A stretch of 64,000 nucleotides of DNA from Variovorax sp. E3 (GCF_016082275.1 NZ_MOWM01000003.1:62001-126000); one strand, 5' to 3'; counted from the stretch's first letter, positions 20,001-30,870 are shown. Notes: generated by a model not told the origin, from the letters alone. Translations and numbers: made by a program.

Positions 20001-20967
20001 GTCACCATGCGCCACGAGGCAAGGTTGTCCAGCGCCGTGCCCCACAGCACGGCCTTCTTGCCGCCTGCGTTCATGGCCACGTTGCCGCCCACGCACGAGG
20101 CCTCGGCCGAGGTCGGGTCGACCGCGAACACGAAGCCCGCGCGCTCGGCCGCGTCGGCCACGCGCTGCGTGACCACGCCGGCTTCGGTCCAGATGGTGGG
20201 CACGGGGTCGGCCAGGCCGGGCAGCGGCATGTGCTCGACCTCGGTCATCGCCTCGAGCTTCTCGGTGTTGATGACCACGCTGTTCCAGGTCAGCGGAATG
20301 GCGCCGCCGGTATAGCCGGTGCCGCCCCCGCGCGGAATGATGGTCAGGCCCAGCTCGATGCAGCCCTTCACCAGCAGCGCCATCTCGGCCTCGGTGTCGG
20401 GGCACAGCACCACGAAGGGGTACTCCACGCGCCAGTCGGTGGCGTCGGTCACGTGCGACACGCGCGACAGGCCGTCGAACTTGATGTTGTCCTTGGCCGT
20501 GAGCCGGCGCAGCACGCGCGTGGCCTTGCGGCGCAGGGCGGCCACGTCGCGGAACTTGGTATCGAGGCCGCCACCGCGTCGCCCACCAGTCCGGTGAGCT
20601 CGCCCACGAGCTGGTCGCGCGGCAGGTCGCTGTCGGGGGTGCGGCGCTTCTGGACCTCGCTCAGGCGGTGCTTCAGCGCATCGACCAGCTGGCCGCGGCG
20701 GCGCGGGTTGTCGAGCAGGTCGTCGACCAGGTAGGGGTTGCGCTGCACCACCCAGATGTCGCCCAACACCTCGTAGAGCATGCGGGCCGATCGGCCGGTG
20801 CGGCGCTCGGCGCGCAGGGTCTGCAGCAGGTCCCAGCCGCGTTCGCCCAGCAGGCGAATCACGATCTCGCGGTCGGAGAAGCTGGTGTAGTTGTACGGGA
20901 TCTCGCGCAGTCGCACGGGCTCTGCGGCCTGTGACAACAGCGTGTTCAACGCGGTCGGAGCATTCAT
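17091..20967 (-). CDS. Very large FAD-binding / 4Fe-4S oxidoreductase (two frameshifts here)
   Basis: Repaired length about 1292 residues from ATG 20967. In order: an N-terminal DUF3683-type segment ([20 protein letters not shown]), an FAD_binding_4 domain ([26 protein letters not shown]), an FAD-linked oxidase C-domain ([28 protein letters not shown]), a ferredoxin pair ([24 protein letters not shown]), and two CCG heterodisulfide-type domains ([37 protein letters not shown]). This fuses GlcD-like and GlcF-like parts and is probably a D-2-hydroxyacid (lactate or glycolate type) dehydrogenase feeding the respiratory chain; the substrate is unproven. Frames break near 20569 and 19567, each mended by one C on the plus strand. 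Confidence 0.85.
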
Positions 20968-21126
20968 CGGGGGTGGCGCCACGGCCAGGCACTGCGCGCC
21001 CATTCAGCCGGGCTGAGGATTTTAGGTCAGCGCTTGGGGTCTTGCCTCGTGGCGCCTGCTACGGCCTTGTGCTAAGCGCGGCGGTGGTGGGGGCGCCCCG
21101 GGCCCCGCACCACCGGAAAACCCGGT

Positions 21127-22356
21127 TCAGAACAGCACGCGGCTGCGGATGGTGCCGTTCACCTTGGCCAGCTTTTCCAGCGCCAGGTCGGACGAGGCGG
21201 CGTCGATGTCCATCACCACGTAGCCGACCTTCTCGTTGGTCTGCAGGTACTGCGAGGCGATGTTGATGTTGTTGTCCGAGAAGATCTTGTTGATCTCAGA
21301 CAGCACGCCCGGCACGTTCTTGTGGATGTGCAGCAGCCGGTGCTTGCCGTGGTGCGCGGGCAGCGCCACCTCGGGGAAGTTGACCGACGAGATGGAGGTG
21401 CCGTTGTCGCTGTACTTGACCAGCTTCTCGGCCACCTCGCCGCCGATGTTGGCCTGAGCCTCCATGGTGGAGCCGCCGATGTGCGGGGTCAGGATCACGT
21501 TGTCCAGGCCGCGCAGCGCCGAAACGAACTCGTCCTTGTTGCTGCCCGGCTCGACCGGAAACACGTCGATGGCGGCGCCCCAGAGCTTCTTGGCCTTGAT
21601 GGCATTGGCCAGCGCCTCGATCTCGACCACGGTGCCGCGCGCGGCGTTGATCAGGATGCCGCCCGGCTTCATGGCCGCGATTTCCGCCTCGCCGATCATC
21701 CACTTGGTGGACGGCAGTTCGGGCACGTGCAGGGTCACGATGTCGCTCTGGGCCAGCAGGTCGTGCAGCTTGGGCACCTGGCGGGCGTTGCCCAGCGGCA
21801 GCTTGCTGACCACGTCGTAGAAGGCCACGTGCATGCCCAGCGCCTCGGCCAATACCGACAGTTGCGTGCCGATGGAGCCATAACCCACGATACCCAGCGT
21901 TTTTCCGCGAATTTCGTGCGAGTTGACGGCCGACTTGAGCCAGCCGCCGCGGTGTGCCAGCGCGTTCTTCTCGGGAATGCCGCGCAGCAGCAGGATGGCC
22001 TCGGCCAGCACCAGCTCGGCCACCGAGCGGGTATTCGAATAGGGGGCGTTGAACACCGCCACGCCGCGCTCACGGGCCGCGTCCAGGTCGACCTGGTTGG
22101 TGCCGATGCAGAAGCACCCCACCGCCACCAGCTTGGGCGCGGCCGACAGCACGTCGGCCGTGAGCTGGCTCTGCGAACGGATGCCCAGGAAATGCACGTC
22201 GGCCAGCTTGGCCTTGAGCTCCTCGCCCTGCAAGGCCTTGGGCAGGGTCTCGATCTGCGAGTACCCGGCACCCCGGATCACCTCGATGGCCGAAGGATGG
22301 ACGCCTTCAAGAAGAAGGAACTTGATCTTGCTTTTGTCGAGAGAGGTTTTGCTCAT
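21127..22356 (-). CDS. serA: D-3-phosphoglycerate dehydrogenase
   Basis: 409 residues, the same size and type as E. coli SerA. It oxidises 3-phosphoglycerate with NAD in the first step of serine synthesis. The NAD motif GYGSIG is at 158-163. Catalytic residues are Arg239 (NAARGT), Glu268 (DVFPVEP) and His291 (LTPHIGG). A C-terminal ACT domain (HIHKNVPGVLSEINKIFSDN, from about 340) implies serine feedback. It is divergent from ugpB with a 178-base gap, and appears monocistronic. Confidence 0.96.
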   Translation of the reverse strand: MSKTSLDKSKIKFLLLEGVHPSAIEVIRGAGYSQIETLPKALQGEELKAKLADVHFLGIRSQSQLTADVLSAAPKLVAVGCFCIGTNQVDLDAARERGVAVFNAPYSNTRSVAELVLAEAILLLRGIPEKNALAHRGGWLKSAVNSHEIRGKTLGIVGYGSIGTQLSVLAEALGMHVAFYDVVSKLPLGNARQVPKLHDLLAQSDIVTLHVPELPSTKWMIGEAEIAAMKPGGILINAARGTVVEIEALANAIKAKKLWGAAIDVFPVEPGSNKDEFVSALRGLDNVILTPHIGGSTMEAQANIGGEVAEKLVKYSDNGTSISSVNFPEVALPAHHGKHRLLHIHKNVPGVLSEINKIFSDNNINIASQYLQTNEKVGYVVMDIDAASSDLALEKLAKVNGTIRSRVLF

Positions 22357-22534
22357 GCCCGAAGGCTAGCATGGTGCAGCGCAGCAAGCGGCGCACCAAA
22401 CGGGAGCGCGGACGGTCAAAAGGGTTTCCCCGGTTTGAGCTAAATCGCGTTCATGCGAAAACAACCGCCGCGAAACGTTCACATTCGTAACCTAATATCG
22501 CGGGTCTCAAATCCCCCTCTCAGGAGTCTTTTTC

Positions 22535-23848
22535 ATGCGCTTCAAGACGCTCGCCATCGCCTCCGCGCTGGCCGCTACCCTGGCCGTGCCAGTTCTCGCC
22601 CAGGCCCAGACGGAAATCCAGTGGTGGCACTCGATGGACGGTGCCCTGAACGACTGGGTCAACGACCTCGCCAAGCAATTCAACGAGAGCCAGAAAGAGT
22701 ACAAGGTCGTGCCCACCTACAAGGGTGAATACGACCAGTCGATGGCCGCCGGCATTGCCGCCTACCGCTCGGGCAACGCGCCCGACATCCTGCAGGTGTT
22801 CGAAGTGGGCACCGCCACCATGATGTACTCCAAGGGCGCCATCAAGCCCGTGGCCGACGTCATGAAGGAAGGCGGCCAGAAGTTCGACCCCAAGGCCTAC
22901 ATCCCCGCCGTGGCCGGCTACTACACGGCCCCCAACGGCCAGATGCTGTCGTTCCCGTTCAACAGCTCGACGACGGTTTTCTACTACAACAAGGACGCCT
23001 TCAAGACCGCCGGCCTGGACCCCGAAAAGGCGCCCGCCACCTGGCCTGAAGTCGTCTCGGCCGCCGCCAAGCTCAAGGCCAGCGGCAACCAGTGCCCGTT
23101 CACCACCTCGTGGATGAGCTGGGCCCAGCTGGAGAGCTTCTCTGCCTGGCACAACACCTCGTACGCGACCAAGAACAACGGCTTCGGCGGCCTGGACGCC
23201 CGCCTGGAATTCAACTCGCCGCTGCACGTTCGCCACTTCGAGAACCTGTCGAACATGGCCAAGCAAGGCCTGTTCGTCTACAAGGGCCGCGCCAGCAAGC
23301 CGATCACGTCGTTCACCTCGGGTGAATGCGCGATGTTCATCGGCTCGTCGGGCAGCTACGCCAGCGTGAAGCGCGACGCCAAGTTCAAGTTCGCCGAGTC
23401 GGCGCTGCCCTACTACCCGGACGTGCAGGGCGCACCGCAGAACACCATCGTCGGCGGCGCCAGCCTGTGGGTGATGTCGGGCAAGTCGGCCGACCACTAC
23501 AAGGGCGTGGCCCAGTTCTTCACCTTCCTGTCGAGCCCCAAGGTGCAGTCGGAAAGCCACATGCGCACCGGCTACCTGCCGATCACCATGGCCTCGTATG
23601 AGCTGACCGAAAAGGCCGGCTTCTACAAGGAAAACCCGGGCACCGACGTGGCCGTGAACCAGATGATCAAGAAGACCACCGACAAGTCGCGCGGCGTGCG
23701 CCTGGGCAACCTGCCCCAGATCCGCGCCATCGAGGACGAGGAAACCGAACTGATCTGGACCGGCAAGAAGACCCCGAAGGAAGCCCTGGACAGCGCCGTG
23801 AAGCGCGGCAACGAACTTTTGGTGAAATTCCAGGCCGCAAACAAGTAA
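22535..23848 (+). CDS. ugpB: sn-Glycerol-3-phosphate ABC transporter, periplasmic binding protein
   Basis: 437 residues with a Sec signal peptide (MRFKTLAIASALAATLAVPV, cleaved after AQA). The mature start TEIQWWHSMDGALNDWVNDL is the UgpB hallmark, and further family segments (SGNAPDILQVFEVGTATMM, FNSSTTVFYYNKDAF, GECAMFIGSSGSY) match. It captures glycerol-3-phosphate or glycerophosphodiesters in the periplasm. It is the first gene of ugpBAEC-ugpQ. AGGAG lies upstream of the start, and a TAATAT -10-like box is at 22493. Confidence 0.94.
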   Translation: MRFKTLAIASALAATLAVPVLAQAQTEIQWWHSMDGALNDWVNDLAKQFNESQKEYKVVPTYKGEYDQSMAAGIAAYRSGNAPDILQVFEVGTATMMYSKGAIKPVADVMKEGGQKFDPKAYIPAVAGYYTAPNGQMLSFPFNSSTTVFYYNKDAFKTAGLDPEKAPATWPEVVSAAAKLKASGNQCPFTTSWMSWAQLESFSAWHNTSYATKNNGFGGLDARLEFNSPLHVRHFENLSNMAKQGLFVYKGRASKPITSFTSGECAMFIGSSGSYASVKRDAKFKFAESALPYYPDVQGAPQNTIVGGASLWVMSGKSADHYKGVAQFFTFLSSPKVQSESHMRTGYLPITMASYELTEKAGFYKENPGTDVAVNQMIKKTTDKSRGVRLGNLPQIRAIEDEETELIWTGKKTPKEALDSAVKRGNELLVKFQAANK

Positions 23849-23971
23849 GCTCTGCACCCGGCCAACCGGCGCGAACGAATGTTCGTTTCGGTTCGTTTTA
23901 AGATCGCAAGCCAGCCTGCCCCGTGCAGTGCTGGCTCTTTGCTTATGTGTCTGTTGACCTGAACGCCCCCC

Positions 23972-24853
23972 ATGGAAAAACGCGTCCTTTTTCGCTCGAG
24001 CTGGCTGCCCTGGGCATTGCTCGCTCCCCAGCTGATCATCGTCGGCGTCTTCTTCTTCTGGCCCGCCGGTCAGGCGCTGGTGCAATCGCTGCAGCAGCAG
24101 GATGCCTTCGGCAACTCGGTCACCTGGGTGGGCTTCGACAATTTCGTGGCGCTGTGGAACGACAGCACCTACATGGCCTCGTTCCAGACCACGCTGATCT
24201 TCTCGACGCTGGTCACCGTGCTGGGCCTGGGCATCGCGCTGGTGCTGGCCGTGTTCGCCGACCGCGTGGTGCGCGGCTCGCGCTTCTACCGCAGCGTGCT
24301 GATCCTGCCGTACGCGGTGGCGCCGGTGGTGACCGGCCTGCTGTGGTCGTTCATGTTCTCGTCGTCGATCGGCATCGTCGCCTATTGGCTCAAGAAGATG
24401 GGCTTCAGCTGGAACCACCTGCTGAACGGCGGCGACGCGATGGCGCTGGTCGTCATGGCGGCCGTGTGGAAGCAGATTTCCTACAACTTCCTGTTTTTCC
24501 TGGCGGGCCTGCAGTCGATCCCGAAGTCGCTGATCGAGGCCGCCGCCATCGACGGCGCGCGCCCGATGCGCCGCTTCTGGACCATCCAGTTCCCGCTGCT
24601 CACCCCCACCACCTTCTTCCTGCTGGTGATCAACATGGTGTACGCCTTCTTCGACACCTTCGCGATCATCGACGCCACTACGCAGGGCGGCCCCGGCAAG
24701 GACACCGCCACGCTGGTGTACCGCGTGTACTTCGACGGCTTCCGCGGCATGGACTTCGGCGGCGCCGCCGCGCAGTCCGTGGTGCTGATGGCCATCGTCA
24801 TCTGCCTCACGGTGCTGCAGTTCCGCTACGTCGAAAAGAAGGTCCAGTACTGA
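23972..24853 (+). CDS. ugpA: sn-Glycerol-3-phosphate ABC transporter permease UgpA
   Basis: 293 residues with six hydrophobic segments. The EAA loop that contacts the ATPase is visible as [20 protein letters not shown] near 188-207. The start [20 protein letters not shown] is typical. It lies 123 bases after ugpB. That gap contains a short dyad (AACGAA/TTCGTT at 23874-23887) followed by T-rich sequence, which may dampen expression of downstream genes relative to the binding protein. Confidence 0.95.
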   Translation: MEKRVLFRSSWLPWALLAPQLIIVGVFFFWPAGQALVQSLQQQDAFGNSVTWVGFDNFVALWNDSTYMASFQTTLIFSTLVTVLGLGIALVLAVFADRVVRGSRFYRSVLILPYAVAPVVTGLLWSFMFSSSIGIVAYWLKKMGFSWNHLLNGGDAMALVVMAAVWKQISYNFLFFLAGLQSIPKSLIEAAAIDGARPMRRFWTIQFPLLTPTTFFLLVINMVYAFFDTFAIIDATTQGGPGKDTATLVYRVYFDGFRGMDFGGAAAQSVVLMAIVICLTVLQFRYVEKKVQY

Positions 24854-24901
24854 TGACCTCCGCCCTCATGCAATTCAACTCCACCACCACGGAGGCCCGC
24901 C

Positions 24902-25750
24902 ATGGTTGAGCGACGCGCCTCACTCGGCATCCTCGCGCACGCGATCATGATCTTCGGCGTGCTGCTGGTGGTCTTCCCGATCTACCTGGCGTTCGTGGCC
25001 TCCACGCACACGCCACAGGAAATCATGCAGGCGCCGATGCCGATCCTGCCCGGCGGCAACTTCTGGGAAACCTACAAGGCCGCGCTCACGGGCGGCGGGC
25101 GCACCAGCACCAACGTGTCGGTGGCCCGCATGATCTGGGTCAGCACGGTCATCACCTTCATCATCACCTTCGGCAAGATCAGCATCTCGCTGCTGTCGGC
25201 GTTCGCGGTGGTGTACTTCCGCTTCCCGCTGCGCAGCCTGTGCTTCTGGCTGATCTTCATCACGCTGATGCTGCCGGTGGAAGTGCGCATCGGCCCGACG
25301 TACCAGGTGGTGGCCAGCCTGGGCATGATCAACACCTTCGCCGGGCTCTCGGTGCCGCTGATTGCCTCGGCCACGGCCACCTTCCTGTTCCGCCAGTTCT
25401 TCCTGACGGTGCCCGACGAGCTGGTGGAAGCCGCGCGCGTCGACGGCGCGGGCGCCATGCGCTTCTTCAAGGACATCCTGCTGCCGCTGTCCAAGACCAG
25501 CATCGCGGCGCTGTTCGTGATCCAGTTCATCTACGGCTGGAACCAGTACCTCTGGCCGCTGATCGCCGCCACGAGCGAGAACATGTACCCGATCGTGGTG
25601 GGCATCAAGGCCATGACCGGCAACGGCGAATCGCCGGTGGACTGGAACGTGGTCATGGCCACCGCCGTGCTGGCCATGCTGCCCCCGGGCATCGTGGTGG
25701 TGCTGATGCAGAAGTGGTTCGTCAAGGGCCTGGTCGATACCGACAAATAA
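24902..25750 (+). CDS. ugpE: sn-Glycerol-3-phosphate ABC transporter permease UgpE
   Basis: 282 residues with six membrane segments. The N-terminus MVERRASLGILAHAIMIFGV is followed by the large periplasmic loop with STHTPQEIMQAPMPILPGG, typical of UgpE. The EAA loop is LVEAARVDGAGAMRFFKDIL. It pairs with UgpA to form the membrane channel. ATG 24902 is preceded by GGAGG in the intergenic stretch. Confidence 0.95.
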   Translation: MVERRASLGILAHAIMIFGVLLVVFPIYLAFVASTHTPQEIMQAPMPILPGGNFWETYKAALTGGGRTSTNVSVARMIWVSTVITFIITFGKISISLLSAFAVVYFRFPLRSLCFWLIFITLMLPVEVRIGPTYQVVASLGMINTFAGLSVPLIASATATFLFRQFFLTVPDELVEAARVDGAGAMRFFKDILLPLSKTSIAALFVIQFIYGWNQYLWPLIAATSENMYPIVVGIKAMTGNGESPVDWNVVMATAVLAMLPPGIVVVLMQKWFVKGLVDTDK

Positions 25751-25768
25751 ACGCAGAACGAACGAAAA

Positions 25769-26776
<1,008 letters not shown>

Positions 26777-26780
26777 TCAT

Positions 26781-26872
26781 GCTCGCCCCCAGGCTGCGCG
26801 CACTTCGTGTCGCTTCGCCAACCCCCTACCGGGGGCGACACCAGCGGCCCGGCAAAGCCGGTTCCGCGGTGT
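26781..26872. repeat. Intergenic repeat element, copy C (longest copy)
   Basis: The ugpC-ugpQ gap holds GCTCGCCCCCAGGCTGCGCG, then CACTTCGTGTCGCTTCGCC, CCCCCTACCGGGGG and GCGGCCCGGCAAAGCCGG ending TTCCGCGGTGT. Its two ends match copy B in reverse orientation, and most of its length matches copy A. It contains two hairpins: CCCCCTACCGGGGG-type and CCGGC-AAA-GCCGG. Confidence 0.78.
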
Positions 26873-26903
26873 CTCGCGAAAAAGCCGGGAGCACACCCGA
26901 AAG

Positions 26904-27647
26904 ATGACCATGAATTCCTGGCCCTACCCCCGCTGGGTCGCGCACCGCGGCGCCGGCAAGCTGGCGCCCGAGAACACGCTCGCGGCCTTCAAGCTCGGCG
27001 CGGCGCACGGCTACCGCATGTTCGAGTGCGACGCCAAGCTCAGCGCCGACGGCGTGCCTTTCCTCATGCACGACGCCAAGCTCGACCGCACCACCAGCGG
27101 CAAGGGCATCGGCGGCGAGCAGCCGTGGCAGGCGCTGTCGCAGCTCGACGCGGGGGGCTGGCATTCGCGTGCCTTCGCGGGCGAGCCGCTGCCCACGCTG
27201 GAGAACATCGCGCGCTTCTGCCTGGCCAACGGCCACCTGCTGAACATCGAGATCAAGCCCACGCCCGGCGTGGAGCGCGAGACCGGCGAGGTGGTGGCGC
27301 GCGAAGCCGCGCGCCTGTGGCAGGGCGCGGCCGTGCCGCCGCTGCTCACGTCGTTCCAGGTCGATTCGCTGAAGGGCGCGCAAGCCGTGCAGCCCGAACT
27401 GCCGCGCGGCCTGCTGCTCGATGCGCTGCGCAAGGACTGGCTCGAAACCGCCGTGCAACTGGGTTGCGTGGCCGTGGTCTGCAACCATGCGCTGTGGGAC
27501 GCCGGCGTGGTCGCGCAAGTGCACGGCGCAGGCATGCGCGCGCTGAGCTATACCGTGAACGACGAATGGGCCGCGCAGCGCCTCATCGACCTGGGCACCG
27601 ACGGCATCATCACCGACCGCGTCGACCTCTTCAGCCCTGCCGGCTGA
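26904..27647 (+). CDS. ugpQ: Glycerophosphodiester phosphodiesterase
   Basis: 247 residues (ATG 26904, or 26910). The GDPD motifs are clear: VAHRGAG with His14, PENT at 22-25, ECDAKLSADGVPFLMHD with the metal Glu/Asp and general-acid His, and IEIKPTPG. It splits glycerophosphodiesters into glycerol-3-phosphate and an alcohol. There is no signal peptide, so it is cytosolic like E. coli UgpQ, acting on diesters imported by the Ugp transporter. It is probably read with ugpBAEC, although a repeat interrupts the spacing. Confidence 0.93.
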   Translation: MTMNSWPYPRWVAHRGAGKLAPENTLAAFKLGAAHGYRMFECDAKLSADGVPFLMHDAKLDRTTSGKGIGGEQPWQALSQLDAGGWHSRAFAGEPLPTLENIARFCLANGHLLNIEIKPTPGVERETGEVVAREAARLWQGAAVPPLLTSFQVDSLKGAQAVQPELPRGLLLDALRKDWLETAVQLGCVAVVCNHALWDAGVVAQVHGAGMRALSYTVNDEWAAQRLIDLGTDGIITDRVDLFSPAG

Positions 27648-27675
27648 GGCGCACGTTTCTTACAGGCCCTTACTT

Positions 27676-27702
27676 CATGGCCGCTTCTATGATGCGGCCA
27701 TG
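27676..27702 (+). promoter_or_regulatory. Perfect hairpin covering the start codon of the MscS-type gene
   Basis: CATGGCCGC (27676-27684) and GCGGCCATG (27694-27702) are exact reverse complements separated by 9 bases, and the last three bases are the ATG start codon. No Shine-Dalgarno sequence is visible between. In mRNA this would bury the initiation codon; in DNA the 27-base dyad could be an operator. Confidence 0.55.
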
Positions 27703-30173
27703 AAACGGACCTCTCGCCTGGCGAGCTACTGCCTCGCCATCCTGCTGGCCCTGTCGACGTGCGGCGTCGCGCTCGCGCAGCCCGATGCCAGCATGAACGC
27801 CGGCAACGGCGGCAACCCCAACAACAGCGCCAACACCGCCGCCGCGCCGGCCCCGGCACCCACGGTGGCCGAGCTGCGCACGCAGTTCAACAAGATCGCG
27901 GCCGCAACGGCCAGCAGCCCCGACGACGACCCGCGCAAGCAGCTCGCGCAGATCAGCGACATCGGCGCGCAGGCCGACAAGTTCGTGGCCGCGCGCACCG
28001 GCGACCTCGCCGACCTCAACGCCCGCCTCGGCGAACTCGGCAACCCGCCGGCCGCCGGCGCCACCGAAGACCCCGACATCACGCGCCAGCGCGCGCGCCT
28101 GACCAAGGAGCGCAACGCGCTCGACGCCGACATCCGCCTGGCGAAGCTGCTGTCGATCGACGTGCGCCAGCGCGGCGCCGATCTGCTGTCGCAGCGGCGC
28201 GAGATGTTCGAGGCCCAGCTCACCGAGCGCGCGGCCTCGCCGCTGACGGGCGCCTTCTGGACCGACCTGCAGGACGCCTGGCCCGACGACCTCGAGCGGC
28301 TGCAGGCCATGGGTTCGGCACTGAACGACGGCTTCGAGCAGGCGCTGGTGCCGGCGTCGCGCACGCTGGTGATCGCGGCGCTGATCGGCGCGCTGCTGCT
28401 GGCGTTCCTGGGCGTCTGGGGTGCCGAGCGCGTGCTCGCGCGGCTCGCGACGCGGCTGCTGCCGGCCGGACGGCTGCGGCGCTCGCTGCTGGTGATTGCC
28501 ATCGTGGGCAGCCACGTGCTGCTGGTGGCGGTGGCCGCGCACGGCTTCGTGGAAGTGCTCAAGGCCCACGCCACCTGGGACCCGCAGGCGCGCAAGGCGC
28601 TGCAATCGGCGGCGCAGGCGCTGACTTTCATGGCCTTCGTCATCGGCCTGGGCCGCGCGCTGCTGGCCACCTCGCGCCCGTCATGGCGGCTGCCGCCCAT
28701 TCCCGACGCCACGGCCGGCAAGCTCGCCGCCCTGCCCTGGCTGGTGGCGCTGGTGGCCGCGCTGGCGTGGACGCCGGCCGAGGTCAATGCGCTGATCGAC
28801 GCCAGCTTCGCGGCCGTGGTGGCCACGCACGTGCTGACGGCGCTGGTGCTGACCGCGCTGGTCGGCACCGTGATCTACCGGCTCAAGGCGCTGCGCGCCG
28901 ACGCGCCCGAGGCCGGCCTGCCCGAGCGGCCGATGTGGGTCGGCCTGCTGGTGGCGCTGATCGGTGCGCTGATGATCGCCATCTGGGTGCTGGTGGCGCT
29001 GGGCTACGTGGCACTGGGCAGCTTCCTGGCCTCGCAGCTCACGTGGACCGGCATCGTGGCCGCGGCCTTCTACGTGCTGTTCAAGTTCGCCGACGACGTG
29101 TTCATGGCCATCGTGTCGTCGCGCAGCACCTTCGGCCAGAGGCTGCAGAAGAGCTTCGGCCTGGCGCCGCAGACGCTCGACCAGGCGGCCACGGTGCTGT
29201 CGGGCATCAGCCGCGTGGCGCTGTTCGTGTACATGCTGATTGCGCTGGCCGCGCCGCTGGGCACCTCGCCGGGCGAGGTGTTCCAGCGCAGCGGCAAGCT
29301 GGGCACCGGCGTGAAGGTGGGCGAGTTCCAGCTGGTGCCGGGCGCGATTTTGAGCGCGCTGAGCGTGGCGGTGGTGGGCTTCATCCTGCTGCGGGTGTTC
29401 AAGCGCTGGCTCACGCGCAGCTACCTGCCGAACACGCAATTCGAGCCGGGCATGCAGAGCTCGATCACCACCTTGCTGGGCTACGTGGGCGGGATCCTGG
29501 TGATCGCGTTCACGCTGTCGGCGCTGGGCATCGGCATCGAGCGCATCGCGTGGGTGGCGAGCGCGCTGTCGGTGGGTATCGGCTTCGGCCTGCAGGCATC
29601 GTGCAGAACTTCATCTCGGGGCTGATTTTGTTGGCGGAGCAGCCGGTGAAGGTGGGCGACTGGGTGGTGCTGGGCACGGCCGAGGGCGACGTGCGGCGCA
29701 TCAACGTGCGCGCCACCGAGATCCAGCTGGGCGACCGCTCGACGCTGATCGTGCCGAACTCGGAGTTCATCACCAAGACCGTGCGCAACATGACGCTGGC
29801 CAACGCCGAGGGCCGCGTGCTGATCCGCCTGCCGATGCCGCTGACCACCGACGCGCAGCGCGTGCGCGACCTGATCCTGGCGGCCTGCAAGGCGCATGAG
29901 GGCGTGCTGGAGACACCGGCGCCTTCGCTCACGCTCGAAGGCATCGAGAACGGGCTGCTGATCTTCCAGGCCATCGCCTACGTGGCGAGCCCCCGGCTCG
30001 CGGGCGGCGTGCGCAGCGACCTGCTGTTCGTGATCCTCGACGAGCTGAAGAAGGCCTCGCTGCCGCTGGCGGTGCCGACGATGGTGATGGCCGCGGCCGC
30101 CACGCCCGAGCCGCTTCCCACGCCCGGGGTGCCCTCGTCGCCCGCCTCGCCGATTCCGGGCATGCCGGGCTGA
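27700..30173 (+). CDS. Large mechanosensitive channel of the MscS/DUF3772 type (frameshifted here)
   Basis: Repaired length 824 residues. Signal peptide (MKRTSRLASYCLAILLALST), a periplasmic helical DUF3772-like domain (about 50-210), many membrane segments (about 220-640), then the MscS pore helix and beta domain (LSVGIGFGLQAIVQNFISGL, VKVGDWVVLGTAEGDV, LIVPNSEFITKTVRNMT), and a Pro-rich tail. Such KefA/MscK-like channels release solutes on hypo-osmotic shock. The frame breaks near 29597 inside the pore helix; one missing C (GCC ATC read as GCATC) restores it. A hairpin overlaps the start codon. Confidence 0.88.
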
Positions 30174-30183
30174 CGCCCTGTCG

Positions 30184-30654
30184 TCACTCCAGCGGCAAGG
30201 CCGTGGTGAACTTGATCTCGTTCAGGCACACGCTGGAGCGCACCGCCGACACGCCCGGCATGTGCATCAGCGTGTGCATCAGGAACTGCGAGAGCGACTC
30301 CAGGTCTTGCGCCACGACCTTGAGCACGTAGTCGAAGTCGCCCGTCACCGAGTAGCACTCCAGGATCTGCTTCATGTCGGAGATCAGGTCCTGGAACTTG
30401 GGCAGCTCGTCGACATGGCCGCGCGCCATGGTCACGTGAATGAAGGCGATCACGCCCAGCCCCACGCGGCGCGCGTTCAGCCGCGCCGCATAGCCGTGGA
30501 TGAGGCCCAGCTCCTCCAGCCGCCGGTGGCGCCGCAGGCACTGCGCGGGCGAAAGGTTGGCCGCTTCGGCCAGTTCCAGGTTCGACGTGCGGCCGTGCAC
30601 CTGCAAGTGCTCCAGAATCCGCCGATCGATCCGGTCGAGTTCGATCTCATGCAA
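30184..30654 (-). CDS. Lrp/AsnC-family transcriptional regulator
   Basis: About 156 residues. An N-terminal helix-turn-helix (DRIDRRILEHLQVHGRTSNL, LSPAQCLRRHRRLEELGLI) is followed by a RAM/AsnC effector domain (VTGDFDYVLKVVAQDLESL). I favour the TTG start at 30654 because GGGAG lies 6-7 bases upstream and the family begins here; in-frame GTG 30672 and TTG 30675 are alternatives. It is divergent from an ABC transporter operon and probably regulates it in response to an amino acid; a dyad sits between them. Confidence 0.87.
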   Translation of the reverse strand: MHEIELDRIDRRILEHLQVHGRTSNLELAEAANLSPAQCLRRHRRLEELGLIHGYAARLNARRVGLGVIAFIHVTMARGHVDELPKFQDLISDMKQILECYSVTGDFDYVLKVVAQDLESLSQFLMHTLMHMPGVSAVRSSVCLNEIKFTTALPLE

Positions 30655-30716
30655 TTTCGTCTCCCAATGCACCAATCAGATGCAATTTTATGGCGCAAAG
30701 CGGGGTAAGTCCGGGC

Positions 30717-30748
30717 CTTTGATGCACCTTAATTGTGCAAAGTACGAT
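30717..30748 (+). promoter_or_regulatory. Candidate promoter with overlapping dyad operator
   Basis: TGCAC (30723-30727) and GTGCA (30735-30739) form an inverted repeat with 7-base AT-rich centre, extended to CTTTG/AAAG. It overlaps a possible promoter, TTGATG (30719) and TACGAT (30743) with an 18-base spacer, reading toward the ABC operon. A Lrp-type regulator lies adjacent, so this is a plausible control site, judged by eye only. Confidence 0.4.
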
Positions 30749-30870
30749 CTAGACTCCAAAGCTGCCGGAACTGCACGCTGCAATTCCGGCCCGCTGGATC
30801 TCAGGCCCCGGCTCCGCCGGCGGCTTCACTCAGACCTCAGACACATCCATTCCTCTCCGGAGACCCTCAC

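Noticed and set aside
22470..22500. Pho box upstream of ugpB
   Set aside because: The two 7-base half-sites needed (CTGTCAT-like) match at only about four and two positions, so phosphate control is not supported from sequence.
23872..23900. Terminator after ugpB
   Set aside because: The AACGAA/TTCGTT stem is only 6 bp and A/T-rich in part; at best weak attenuation, so not listed as a terminator.
30790..30818. Fourth copy of the intergenic repeat
   Set aside because: Only the CCGGC-NNN-GCCGG hairpin core is shared; the flanking blocks are absent.
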